Below, in pieces: positions 18,217 to 27,135 of a stretch of DNA of 64,000 bases. The stretch's first letter is position 1. The number at the start of each line of letters is the position of its first letter. A program made the position numbers and the translations under genes. The DNA comes from Paraglaciecola polaris LMG 21857. Its GTDB lineage: Bacteria; Pseudomonadota; Gammaproteobacteria; Enterobacterales; Alteromonadaceae. The stretch lies in assembly GCF_000315055.1 (NCBI RefSeq), contig NZ_BAER01000044.1, positions 236,407 to 300,406 on the forward strand. Direction: 5' to 3'. The notes under the pieces were generated by a model. The model saw only the letters and a program-made list of their open reading frames with translations. It ran no database searches and was not told the origin of the DNA.

Positions 18217-18660
18217 ATGCAGGCCTTATCTTAGTGTTTAGTTAGGTTAAAAGCTTATTCACTGACACAAATAAACCACTGGTTTATTTGTAAAATTAGA
18301 CGCAAATTAACTAGCAAAAGCTTATTTCCATCGTTAAAAAAGTCATATTATCATCTTTGTGCCAATTATCGCTACGACAGTGTGTTTTCGGTATATAGGC
18401 TATTGGTCGATAGCGTTGGCGTATATCACAGACGACTCATACCCATATAATTAGCGTTATACGGCTATATGAACGACTCAGAATAATGAGCACAATTTTT
18501 TTATCTGTGTTTTTTAATGAGTATGCAGTGCGATTAATTGGGTAAATACTTATGCGGGGTTGGTTGTTGGGGCCGTGTCATCTGTTTTGACAGCGACTAA
18601 ATATAACTTGGTAGCCAATGAATCCTGTGAACGGAGTTTGTAATATTATGATTAAACAAA
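18217..18660. other. intergenic region between TlpA-like gene and gnd
   Basis: About 440 AT-rich bases upstream of the TlpA-like gene. I see no gene. It probably contains that gene's promoter. Confidence 0.4.
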
Positions 18661-18692
18661 GTTTAAGGGCAGTTTGTCCCCTGCCCTTAAAC
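18661..18692 (-). terminator. terminator hairpin after gnd
   Basis: A perfect 12-bp stem (GTTTAAGGGCAG 18661-18672, CTGCCCTTAAAC 18681-18692) with an eight-base loop. On the minus strand it is followed by TTTGTTT. It lies 20 bases past the gnd stop. Confidence 0.75.
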
Positions 18693-18711
18693 CCATATCA
18701 ATAATTAGCGA

Positions 18712-20181
18712 CTAAACGTCGTAAGTGGTTGATGAAGTATCGCCACCTCGACCGGTCCAATTTGTGTGGAAGAATTCCCCTCTTGGTTTGTCGGTACGTT
18801 CGTAGGTATGCGCGCCAAAGTAATCACGCTGCGCTTGTAACAAATTAGCGGGTAATCTTGCCGTTCTAAAGCCATCAAAATACGTCAAAGCAGAGCTTAA
18901 ACATGGGATTGCAATACCGTTAGTTACCGCAGTGCCGACTACTTTTCTCCATCCTGCCTGTGATGATTCAACCGTATCTTTAAAATACGGGGTAAGCAGC
19001 AGGTTTTCGAGCTTAGGATCCGCATCGTAGGCTTCTTTTATCTTGCCTAAGAACGCAGAGCGTATGATACAACCACCCCGCCACATCAGCGCAATACCGC
19101 CGTAGTTTAATTCCCAATTGAATTCTTTAGCGGCTTCTTGCATCAACATATAACCCTGAGCGTAAGATACAATTTTTGCAGCTAAGACGGCTTGACGAAG
19201 GTTTTCGATAAACTCGGCTTTATCCCCATCGAAATGGATTTCAGGTCCAGAAATAACTTTAGAAGCAGCTACGCGCTGTTCTTTCTTCGCTGAAATACAA
19301 CGAGCGAATACTGAATCGGCAATAAGGGTTAACGGCACACCCAAATCTAAGGCAGTTACGCCTGTCCATTTACCAGTGCCTTTTTGTCCTGCGGTATCAA
19401 GGATCTTTTCTACCAATGGTTCGCCGTCTTCATCTTTAAAAGCAAAGATGTCTTTGGTGATATCAATAAGGTAGCTGTCTAATTCAGTGGTGTTCCAATG
19501 AGCAAATACTTTTTGGATTTCATCAGCGTTTAAACCAAGTACAACCTTCATTAACTGATAGGCTTCACAAATCAATTGCATGTCGCCGTATTCGATACCG
19601 TTGTGCACCATTTTTACAAAGTGACCAGCGCCTGCGTCACCTACCCAATCACAGCAAGGAACGACTTCATTACCATTTTCATCGGCTACTTTGGCAGAAA
19701 TAGACTGAAAAATGTCTTTAACTAAAGGCCAAGCTTTTTTGGAACCGCCAAGCATGATTGAAGGGCCTTTTAATGCTCCTTCTTCACCACCAGATACGCC
19801 GGTGCCGATATATAATAAACCTTTGCTTTCTAAATACTCGGTTCTGCGGTTTGAATCAGGAAAATGAGTATTTCCCCCGTCAATTATAATGTCACCTTGA
19901 TCAAGAAAAGGAATGAGCTGCTCGATGAAGTCATCTACCGCCTGCCCTGCTTTTACCATCAACATCACTTTACGTGGTGTTGCTAATGACTCCACCAATG
20001 TTTTTACACTGTCGGCACCGCGGATATTTTTTCCTTTAGCGCGGCCTTCGATGAATTTTTCAACTTTTGAATAACTTCTGTTATAGGCTGTTACCGTGAA
20101 CCCTTTTGATTCCATGTTAAGGATCAAATTCTCACCCATTACGGCTAAACCGACTAAACCGATATCCGACTTGCTTTTCAT
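18712..20181 (-). CDS. gnd: 6-phosphogluconate dehydrogenase, decarboxylating
   Basis: A 489-residue cytoplasmic enzyme of the oxidative pentose phosphate pathway: 6-phosphogluconate plus NADP+ gives ribulose 5-phosphate, CO2 and NADPH. The NADP fold starts with IGLVGLAVMGENLILN and includes NRSYSKVEKF. Active-site motifs are GVSGGEEGALKGPSIM and GHFVKMVHNGIEYGDMQ (catalytic Lys), and the C-terminal helical part has AQRDYFGAHTYERTD. Length is that of the long gnd form. AAGGA precedes the ATG. It is a single-gene unit here, without zwf or pgl beside it. Confidence 0.97.
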   Translation of the reverse strand: MKSKSDIGLVGLAVMGENLILNMESKGFTVTAYNRSYSKVEKFIEGRAKGKNIRGADSVKTLVESLATPRKVMLMVKAGQAVDDFIEQLIPFLDQGDIIIDGGNTHFPDSNRRTEYLESKGLLYIGTGVSGGEEGALKGPSIMLGGSKKAWPLVKDIFQSISAKVADENGNEVVPCCDWVGDAGAGHFVKMVHNGIEYGDMQLICEAYQLMKVVLGLNADEIQKVFAHWNTTELDSYLIDITKDIFAFKDEDGEPLVEKILDTAGQKGTGKWTGVTALDLGVPLTLIADSVFARCISAKKEQRVAASKVISGPEIHFDGDKAEFIENLRQAVLAAKIVSYAQGYMLMQEAAKEFNWELNYGGIALMWRGGCIIRSAFLGKIKEAYDADPKLENLLLTPYFKDTVESSQAGWRKVVGTAVTNGIAIPCLSSALTYFDGFRTARLPANLLQAQRDYFGAHTYERTDKPRGEFFHTNWTGRGGDTSSTTYDV

Positions 20182-20594
20182 TTAACATTCCTTAATAACG
20201 TGTACTGAGTAAAAATAACCCACGTCCTTTATTTGATAAAAAGGCGCACGGCTAATTAATCTAATTAGGTACGAATCACTGTTTGTTTATTGGGGGCTAA
20301 AGGCGAATTTATCAAGGCTAAACTACCTTATTCAAGGTAAATGCCGTTGTCACTATTAACCGTGTAAACCTGACAAAAATTTAATCATTGAATTGGATAC
20401 TCAAGCCCTTATTCGCAGCAGGGTGATGCCAGCTTATAACAGTATGAGGGCCATCATGGCTTTACGGAGCAGATTATGCCATTTAGTGCTGTTAAGGCGC
20501 CAGTTACAAGCGATAAAATATCGTTAATTATTAACGTCAGGGCACTTTGTTTTCGTATTTTTCGGGATTAACAGGTAAAAAGATAGATAAATAC
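20182..20594. other. intergenic region between gnd and the recombinase gene
   Basis: Divergent promoter space of about 410 bases, AT-rich, with no gene seen. The SOS-box-like dyad (20595-20622) lies at its right end. Confidence 0.4.
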
Positions 20595-20622
20595 TTATAA
20601 CTGTATAAACACACAGTTATAA
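20595..20622 (+). promoter_or_regulatory. LexA (SOS) box-like inverted repeat upstream of recombinase
   Basis: A perfect 10-bp inverted repeat TTATAACTGT (20595-20604) and ACAGTTATAA (20613-20622) with eight bases between. The core is CTGT-N8-ACAG with an AT-rich centre, matching the gammaproteobacterial LexA consensus. It ends 32 bases upstream of the recombinase ATG, where it could block transcription. Confidence 0.75.
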
Positions 20623-20654
20623 TAAAAGCCACTATTCTCAAATTAACGAATTCC

Positions 20655-21890
20655 ATGTCTGTCGAGTTTATGCCTTTATTCCCCCATGCTGACCAGCTTG
20701 ACGTGGGCGTTTCATATATTAATCAGCGCGTCATGCAGATTGATAAAACGATCCCGGATGCCGCCTACAGCTATGAGTTAGCCATAGAATATCTAGCGGA
20801 AAATAGATTCAATGCAAATAATTTTAAATCTATTCGTAGCGAACTAAATCTATTGTTTAATTGGGCTTGGTGGGTGAAAAAATGTGCAATTTCCCACATA
20901 GACCGCGTGCAATTACGTAAATTCGTTGATTTTTGCAATCAGCCTCCGGCACATTTGATTACACATGCGTCGTATCCGTTCTTTATTGAAAACAAAGAAA
21001 GTCAGGCCTTAGAACCAAACCCCAAATGGCAGCCATTTGTATTACGAGACGCAACCCGATATGTGCGTAAAACCTCCACGCTAAAAGCCCAGTTGTCTTT
21101 ATTGAGCGGTTTTTTCTTATTTTTAAGTGATATGGAATACTGTGATAAAAACCCGGCTGCCGTGTTGCTACGTAGGCTTAACGTTAATAATACCCATGTG
21201 ATTGATTCACCAGAAGAAGATAAAGCATTAAGTGAATTGCAGTGGACAAGCGTGTGGCAGCGGGTAAACCAACTTGCAGAAACACAACCCGAGAAACACC
21301 AACGGACAAAATTGTTGTTTGCCTTACTTTATTCGCTTTATCCTAGGGTCTCGGAAATCGCCGCTAGGCCAGGGTATACGCCGATGATGAGTAGTTTCAT
21401 TCGGCATAGAAGCGGCCAATGGATCTTTAAAATACCTCGTAGTAAAGGCGGTAAAAGCAGAATGATCCCCTGCCCTGAGGCGCTTTTAACATGCTTAGTA
21501 AGTTATCGCCGTTACTTAGGATTAGCGGATTTACCTGAACCTGATGAACAGACGCCCCTATTTGTGCGTCACAAGGCCGGTACACATGGTCGAGAAGCTG
21601 GCATTTTACATGCTCAGCTTGGGATTGAGGCAATACGTACCATTGTACGTACCGTATTTGATAGCACCGCTGATTTACTGGCAATTACTCATCCCCATGA
21701 AGCACTAGAACTACGTGAGTTTAGTGTTCATTCCCTGCGCCATACCGGGATCACCACTTCAATTGCAGCAGGTACGCCATTGCAGGTCGTGATGAAGAAT
21801 GCGGGACACGCTGATTTATCAACATTATCTGTGTATATATCTACGGATATACAACAACAGGCTGCGGCGACGGTTCCTCGTGCTTTATAG
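20655..21890 (+). CDS. tyrosine recombinase / integrase-like protein
   Basis: A 411-residue site-specific recombinase. The C-terminal catalytic domain (about 190-405) has a full set of residues: Arg231 in YPRVSE, Lys264 in SKGGKSR, His359 and Arg362 in HSLRHTG, His385 in NAGH, and nucleophile Tyr394 in LSVYIST. The N-terminal part (about 40-180) is the helical core-binding (SAM-like) region. It would cut and rejoin DNA through a 3'-phosphotyrosine. No excisionase, phage, transposon or cassette genes are beside it, and gnd and the GH13 gene flank it, so it is an orphan. The preceding LexA-like box implies induction by DNA damage. Confidence 0.9.
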   Translation: MSVEFMPLFPHADQLDVGVSYINQRVMQIDKTIPDAAYSYELAIEYLAENRFNANNFKSIRSELNLLFNWAWWVKKCAISHIDRVQLRKFVDFCNQPPAHLITHASYPFFIENKESQALEPNPKWQPFVLRDATRYVRKTSTLKAQLSLLSGFFLFLSDMEYCDKNPAAVLLRRLNVNNTHVIDSPEEDKALSELQWTSVWQRVNQLAETQPEKHQRTKLLFALLYSLYPRVSEIAARPGYTPMMSSFIRHRSGQWIFKIPRSKGGKSRMIPCPEALLTCLVSYRRYLGLADLPEPDEQTPLFVRHKAGTHGREAGILHAQLGIEAIRTIVRTVFDSTADLLAITHPHEALELREFSVHSLRHTGITTSIAAGTPLQVVMKNAGHADLSTLSVYISTDIQQQAAATVPRAL

Positions 21891-21919
21891 GTTTAGCGGC
21901 ATGGCTGGGCTTAAGATGT

Positions 21920-23704
21920 TTACATCAGGCGCTCGAATATCAGTATTTGATATTCACCGATATTAATTTTACCGCACTTGTTGTCACCTGTTTGGGTAAA
22001 CGCGAACTCATTAGGCTCAATATAGCCATTGTGCCAATTAAAAACGCACTTCCATTGTTGATTATCAAAATCTGGAATTAGGTAATTATCGAAACGTTGA
22101 TTTTTAAAGTTGATGATCACTAATACTGATGGACTCGTCCCTGGTGCTTTGTCGTCGTCATCATCTCTTATGTTTTTACGCTCGTAAGCCAATACTTTGT
22201 TAGCGTGATCCATATGTAGGATAGATACGTTTTCGCCTTGCAAGCTGATACTGTTTTTACGTAATGAAATGAGCGTTTTATAAGCTTGATTCAATTGTGG
22301 GAATTTATCAAGACGCGACCAATCAATAGGATCTTTATCGTCGAACCACAGATCCTCTAATAGCTCCTGACCTTGAAATAACATTGGAATACCGGGTGCC
22401 GTTAGAGTGAGAACCACGCCAATTACCGAACGCTGTCGCGCAAAATAGTCTTTATCTACGTTGCCTGGTGCTATCTCCTCGGCTAATCGGGCACTGCCGT
22501 TTGCGACCTCATCATGGGATTCGACATATATCACTCGGCTAAACGCATTGCTTGAATAACAGCGGGTTAACGCTTTCGACACCAGGTTAAGATCTCTATC
22601 GTCATCATTGGGCTGCGTGAGCACGTTTCTAATTGGGTGCACAAAATCAGCATCCCATTGGGCGGTATAACCTAAGCCGTTATGTTCATGGTGATCAGTG
22701 ACAAAATCATTGCCATGCAGATCCTCTGCTACCACCAATTTATGTGGGTAACGGTTTTTGATTTCAGCGTTAATCCAGCGCAACAGTCCGTATGCCTCTT
22801 TAATGCAATCCTTTGGATCTTCAGTGCCTGACACCGAGCGCATATATGGGATCATATCCATGCGTAAGCCATCCAGTTTAAACTCTTCTAACCACATCAT
22901 GGCATTGTCAAAGATATATTGGCGCACTTGAGGCCGGCCATAATCAGGTCGGGTGTCTCCCCAAGGGGTGTCGCTGCGCCAGTCGTTGTAAAAATAGATG
23001 CCGCCCTTTTCATTTTCGGACCAACCATCGAATTGCCAAAGGTGCAAATCGCTTGGACCAAAATGGTTGTATACCACGTCCAATATCACTCCGATATTCC
23101 GGGCATGGGCTTCTCTAACTAAGTCCTTTAACCCGTTTGGACCACCATAGGCTTCTTCGACCGCAAAGGGATAGGCTGGGTTATAGCCCCAACTAAAATC
23201 ACCAGCAAATTCATTTACCGGCATGACTTCAATACAGTTCACTCCTAGTTCACTAAGATAATCTAGCTTTTCAATGGCGCTGCGAAATGTACCCGGTTTA
23301 TTGGCAGTATTATAAGTACAATTAAACGTCCCTATATGCAGTTCATAAATAACCAGTGCTTCGACATTAGCAAGCATGAATTCTGACTTTGGCCAAATAT
23401 AGTCGTCATCGTAAACGACAGATGTGCCAGCACTGTTAGTTAACAGTCGTCCTCTTGGATCGTTGCGTTTTAAAATATCACCCGACTCGGTGGTGATACT
23501 AAACTGATATTGCTGATTATTTTTAAGCTCTGGCGCACAGCCATACCATACACCATCGTTGTCTTTCGACAGATTTACCCCTTCGTTACTCCAACCATCA
23601 AACTCTCCACGGATTGCCACATTAGTCGCGTTAGGAGCCCATAATCGCACCCTATAACCAGGTTCTGTTTTGAATAATCCCAATGGCTCATGTTTGTTTG
23701 TCAT
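21920..23704 (-). CDS. GH13-family alpha-glucan enzyme with CBM48 (branching-enzyme-like)
   Basis: A 594-residue protein from the ATG at 23704; the frame opens at 23761 but lacks a good start there. An N-terminal CBM48/isoamylase-type domain (about 10-105, with IRGEFDGWSNEG) precedes a GH13 barrel. Conserved regions are DVVYNHFGP (209-217), GLRMDMIPYM with nucleophile Asp283, acid/base Glu327 in VVAEDLHG, and transition-state His397-Asp398 in YVESHDE. A C-terminal beta domain follows. It acts on alpha-1,4/1,6 glucans. Layout resembles 1,4-alpha-glucan branching enzyme or maltooligosyltrehalose trehalohydrolase, and I cannot tell which. No glg or tre genes are adjacent. No signal peptide is seen, so it is cytoplasmic. 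Confidence 0.85.
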   Translation of the reverse strand: MTNKHEPLGLFKTEPGYRVRLWAPNATNVAIRGEFDGWSNEGVNLSKDNDGVWYGCAPELKNNQQYQFSITTESGDILKRNDPRGRLLTNSAGTSVVYDDDYIWPKSEFMLANVEALVIYELHIGTFNCTYNTANKPGTFRSAIEKLDYLSELGVNCIEVMPVNEFAGDFSWGYNPAYPFAVEEAYGGPNGLKDLVREAHARNIGVILDVVYNHFGPSDLHLWQFDGWSENEKGGIYFYNDWRSDTPWGDTRPDYGRPQVRQYIFDNAMMWLEEFKLDGLRMDMIPYMRSVSGTEDPKDCIKEAYGLLRWINAEIKNRYPHKLVVAEDLHGNDFVTDHHEHNGLGYTAQWDADFVHPIRNVLTQPNDDDRDLNLVSKALTRCYSSNAFSRVIYVESHDEVANGSARLAEEIAPGNVDKDYFARQRSVIGVVLTLTAPGIPMLFQGQELLEDLWFDDKDPIDWSRLDKFPQLNQAYKTLISLRKNSISLQGENVSILHMDHANKVLAYERKNIRDDDDDKAPGTSPSVLVIINFKNQRFDNYLIPDFDNQQWKCVFNWHNGYIEPNEFAFTQTGDNKCGKINIGEYQILIFERLM

Positions 23705-24151
23705 ATTTTTCTCATCTGAAATAGCAGTGATAGACCACACAATAAGCGTATAACGCGCCAACTTGTCTGAATTTAATGGGTGAACTTGCCACTTTTGGTA
23801 TAAAAGCCTAACTCGCGGCTGTTGCAGTCTGTATAGCTGACTGAGAATAACGCCAGCACCAGTATGCGTACGTCTTATCCTTAACCCGGATTTACCATAA
23901 GGCGCAATATTTATCGATGAGTGGGTAATATTTTCCGGTTTGAAGTTTTGTCATCAGTGATCCGCAGTTGTCATTTTCAGCATATCGCATCTGTGCAGGC
24001 AACTTGCACCACTGTATACAGGCATGTGCTGGGCAATACGTATCATCACTTTGCGTCAAGCGAAGATTCAGGTATGGGTTTTGCATTTTCACTTCTAACT
24101 AGCATGGTCAGTTGATGTTCATCACATCGACGAACACGATAGAGGCAAGAT
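23705..24151. other. intergenic region upstream of GH13 gene
   Basis: About 450 bases between divergent genes. Overlapping open frames on both strands have no ribosome binding site or family resemblance. A GAGGCAAG site at about 24141 serves the next gene. Confidence 0.4.
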
Positions 24152-24665
24152 ATGAGTAATGAAATTAGAGGTAAAGTCAGTGCGACTTATTCAAATGAGT
24201 TTACGGCTAAAACAGCGTTGGATGCGGTAAAAACGCGTTCGGGCATAGATACTCATGATATTTTTCTCGTCGCTCCCCACGATAACGAGTTTGACAACAG
24301 TTTGGAAAGCGATGACAAACAAGTTGGATTTTTCATGCTCAAGACGCATTTATTATCCGCCACAATTGGTGTCATTCTAGGCTTAATCAGTGCTGGAGTA
24401 TTAGCTTTTTACGGTCCGGCTTATACGCAAAGCAGCCCAGTGCTAACGGCGATTGCGTTATCGATACTGGGTTTTTTTGTTGGGCCTACTGATCGCCGGT
24501 TTAGTGTCTCTTAGGCCCGACCAAGATGCCGTAGTCAATCAAACTCGCGACGATAGCCAAGAGGGAAATTGGGTGGTGGTGGTCAATAGCCCATCCCATG
24601 AAAAAACGCAGTTAGCTTATGACGTATTGAGCGAAACATCCGACTCAGTAACCTCAAGTTATTAA
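24152..24665 (+). pseudogene. small two-helix membrane protein, single-base frameshift
   Basis: The first frame (to 24514) encodes a soluble N-terminal domain (about 1-70) and two hydrophobic segments, but it leaves frame at a T7 run at 24472-24478. With one T fewer it reads ILGFLLGLLIAGLVSLRPDQDAVVNQ and continues to the stop at 24665, giving about 170 residues with two membrane hairpin helices and a C-terminal domain (GNWVVVVNSPSHEKTQLAYDVLSE). The two soluble parts look like related alpha/beta domains around a membrane hairpin, as in some stress-induced membrane proteins. I do not recognise a named family. Confidence 0.6.
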
Positions 24666-24864
24666 TACGATAGAGTGCTTATGGTTGTCTTCTTCGGCCG
24701 GTATGCATCTTAGAAATAACTGAAAACGTTTTGGTCTGATCACGTACAGGGGTTTAAAGGTAAGCATGTGCCGCGACTCGGTATCACCACTAACTTCCCT
24801 GCCTTAAAGGTTAAATTACCACTTGTTTCACACGTTAATGTTTAGGATGAATCAAAGATAAATT

Positions 24865-24883
24865 GCAAATAGTAATCATTATC
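24865..24883 (+). promoter_or_regulatory. Fur-box-like site
   Basis: The 19 bases at 24865-24883 match the classical Fur consensus at 15 of 19 positions, with the right half AATCATTATC perfect. It lies about 45 bases upstream of the membrane-protein/PepSY operon, implying iron repression. Confidence 0.7.
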
Positions 24884-24928
24884 ATTAATATGCGTTAGAT
24901 TTGTCACTTTCTTCAGGGAAGATCTTCA

Positions 24929-25510
24929 ATGTTTTTGTCTTTCATGGCTGGCGCCAGTGCGCTGATGGCTATGCTGTTGCTGTTTTTTTGCTGGCAATTT
25001 CAACCTAAATTTAAATCGATTATCCTGTTGTTTTGCTGGCTAATCATTCTCGTTTCACCTTGGCTGTGGCACGACGGATCTGTCGAGTTGGCGGTTGTCT
25101 ACGTAGCGCTGACGGTATGCAGCTGTGCATGGCTACTCAGTATTAAGTCAACACTTAAGTCAAAAGCAAGTGTACTTAAAAAAGGCTCAACACAAGGCGC
25201 TGTCTCTTATCGCCGAACCACAGTACTTAAAGGCAAACCTGTTTATAAGGTGCGTAATCTAAGCAAGCATGTCGTCAATTTGCTATTAGTCCTGCCATTT
25301 GCAGGTGTAGGTGCAATGTTGGTCAGTATGAGCCTGTTTGGGTTTATCGGGATAGATACGGTGAATGTTATGGCACTTAGTGCTCTGACTATGCCCCTAT
25401 TATGGGGAGTATTTGGTTTTTGGACCATTTCATCTAGGCGTAAAGCAAAACCCATAGTGTTACTGAGTATGCTTGCTGGTATCAGCGCCCTTTCTTTATT
25501 TTGGTCTTAA
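24929..25510 (+). CDS. small inner-membrane protein, partner of PepSY protein
   Basis: A 193-residue hydrophobic protein with about five membrane helices (about 3-22, 30-50, 55-70, 117-140, 150-165, 172-190) and a basic cytoplasmic loop (about 75-110, STLKSKASVLKKG). It is the first gene after a Fur-like box; its stop is one base before the ATG of the PepSY gene. Small membrane proteins in this position are common in iron-uptake loci. I do not know its biochemical role. GGAAG precedes the ATG. Confidence 0.75.
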   Translation: MFLSFMAGASALMAMLLLFFCWQFQPKFKSIILLFCWLIILVSPWLWHDGSVELAVVYVALTVCSCAWLLSIKSTLKSKASVLKKGSTQGAVSYRRTTVLKGKPVYKVRNLSKHVVNLLLVLPFAGVGAMLVSMSLFGFIGIDTVNVMALSALTMPLLWGVFGFWTISSRRKAKPIVLLSMLAGISALSLFWS

Positions 25511-25511
25511 T

Positions 25512-27044
25512 ATGTTAACTATTTCTCCTCGTATCAGCCGCCAATCATTAGCAGGACATGGTTGGCTTGGCTTGCTCAGCGGTGCCTTGATGTACATCAT
25601 CTGCTTGTCGGGTGCTGTCGCTGTTTTTTATCCAGAATTCGAACGCTGGGAGCAACCTTCCGTTGTCGAATATTCTCAATTAGCCCCAGATGCCTTACAA
25701 CGTGCTTACGAACAAAGGCTTAGTCAGATCCCTAAAGGTGAGAGTATTCATGATATCACTATGGTACTGCCAACCGATGCATACCCAAGAGGCTATATCA
25801 GTGCACAACAACAAAGCCATTTTATTCAACAAGACGGTAGCCTAGACATTCAAAAGTTACACCCATGGAAAGATTTTCTTGTGAACTTGCACATAGAGCT
25901 ACATTTACCGCCAAGCATTGGTTTAGTGTTGGTGAGTCTATTTGGTGTGTTGTTATGTGGCTTGGTTGTTTCTGGATTTATGGCCCACCGTAGAATTTTT
26001 AAAGATGCGTTTAAATTACGTATTCGTGCGCAAAATCAGCATAAACAGCGTGATCTGCATAATCGTCTAAGTGTGTGGGCAGCACCGTTTCACTTGATGA
26101 TAGGTATCACGGGGGCCTATTTTGGACTTGCGATGATTTTTGCCTATGTATTTTCGTTCGCGTTTTATGAAGGTGATAGTAAAGCTCTCATGGCAGATGT
26201 ATTTTCCAGTGAGCCGGTTTTATCTCAACCGATTCAAACCGCTAATGTGGCCAAAGCCTTGACGAATTTAGCCAGTGTGCTGCAACAGAACATAAATAAG
26301 CCGGTGAGCAATGATGGCAATAACGATACCGACAAACAACTAGCATCAAGCGATGGCGTCGACCTAAGTGACTATGCGCCATTTTACGTCACCATTGAAG
26401 ATGTGGGCACACCGCAACAGTATATTATTATCGGTGTGCGCTACCCTGATCGATTAATTTATGCGGAGCAATATCGCTTTGATAACAATGGGGAGTATAT
26501 CAATAAAGCGGGTTTTTCCGATGGAGTGGCAGGACGCCAAGGCATTTTTTCAGTATATCGCATTCACTTTGGTCATTTTGGTAACCTAGGTGTTCAAATT
26601 GCCTACGTGTTACTTGGTATCGCGCTCAGTATTGTCAGTGTTACGGGTGTAAATATCTGGCTAGAAAAACGCCAGGGCAGAGACTTTATTAATGATGCAT
26701 GGGTGGCAATAGTATGGGGAATGCCTTTGGCCTTGGCTGTTAGTGCATTCATGCAAATTATGTTTGCGTTTTCTGCTATTGCTATCTTTTGGGGCGTGGT
26801 ACTGCTGTCTATCGGATGGTCGTTGTATGTAAAAAATGAAAGCGACTGCCGTTATGGGTTAACAAGCCTGACTGGCTTTACATTAGTTGCTTTGATTGTA
26901 AGTTATTATGTGCGTTTTTCAGCAAGTGGCATCACGATAACGGCTCATTGGATTAACGGTGCTTGGTTATTCACGGCGGTGGCAATTTGCTATTTTGGTT
27001 ATAAAAATCGAATCGCTTCTCCCAACGAAACAGCGCCAATTTAG
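25512..27044 (+). CDS. PepSY-associated membrane protein (putative iron/flavin reductase)
   Basis: A 510-residue inner-membrane protein of the PepSY-TM family. The start HGWLGLLSGALMYIICLSGAVAVF is the typical first PepSY-TM helix. A periplasmic PepSY domain (about 45-130) is followed by more helices, DLHNRLSVWAAPFHLMIGITGA, with the second His-rich loop HFGHFGNLGVQIAYVLLG and further helices to the C-terminus. Conserved His residues in helix ends suggest haem ligands. Relatives sit beside siderophore receptors and are thought to reduce ferric siderophores; that function is not proven from this sequence. The ATG at 25512 starts one base after the previous stop, so the two are co-translated. 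Confidence 0.85.
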   Translation: MLTISPRISRQSLAGHGWLGLLSGALMYIICLSGAVAVFYPEFERWEQPSVVEYSQLAPDALQRAYEQRLSQIPKGESIHDITMVLPTDAYPRGYISAQQQSHFIQQDGSLDIQKLHPWKDFLVNLHIELHLPPSIGLVLVSLFGVLLCGLVVSGFMAHRRIFKDAFKLRIRAQNQHKQRDLHNRLSVWAAPFHLMIGITGAYFGLAMIFAYVFSFAFYEGDSKALMADVFSSEPVLSQPIQTANVAKALTNLASVLQQNINKPVSNDGNNDTDKQLASSDGVDLSDYAPFYVTIEDVGTPQQYIIIGVRYPDRLIYAEQYRFDNNGEYINKAGFSDGVAGRQGIFSVYRIHFGHFGNLGVQIAYVLLGIALSIVSVTGVNIWLEKRQGRDFINDAWVAIVWGMPLALAVSAFMQIMFAFSAIAIFWGVVLLSIGWSLYVKNESDCRYGLTSLTGFTLVALIVSYYVRFSASGITITAHWINGAWLFTAVAICYFGYKNRIASPNETAPI

Positions 27045-27048
27045 TTGT

Positions 27049-27082
27049 CACGTCCCAAATGCGTTTAAACATTTGGGACGTG
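27049..27082. terminator. perfect 13-bp hairpin between converging genes
   Basis: CACGTCCCAAATG (27049-27061), loop of eight, CATTTGGGACGTG (27070-27082). The stem has no mismatch. It lies between the PepSY gene stop and the tatD stop and could terminate transcription in either direction, although there is no T-run. Confidence 0.55.
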
Positions 27083-27135
27083 AAGTCAATATTTGTGGGC
27101 ACCAGTGGGATACGGCGAGTTTGTCATGCGGCCGT

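Noticed and set aside
20655..21890. Possible integron integrase or prophage remnant around the recombinase
   Set aside because: No attC-like repeats, cassettes, phage genes or flanking direct repeats were seen; the neighbours are housekeeping and carbohydrate genes.
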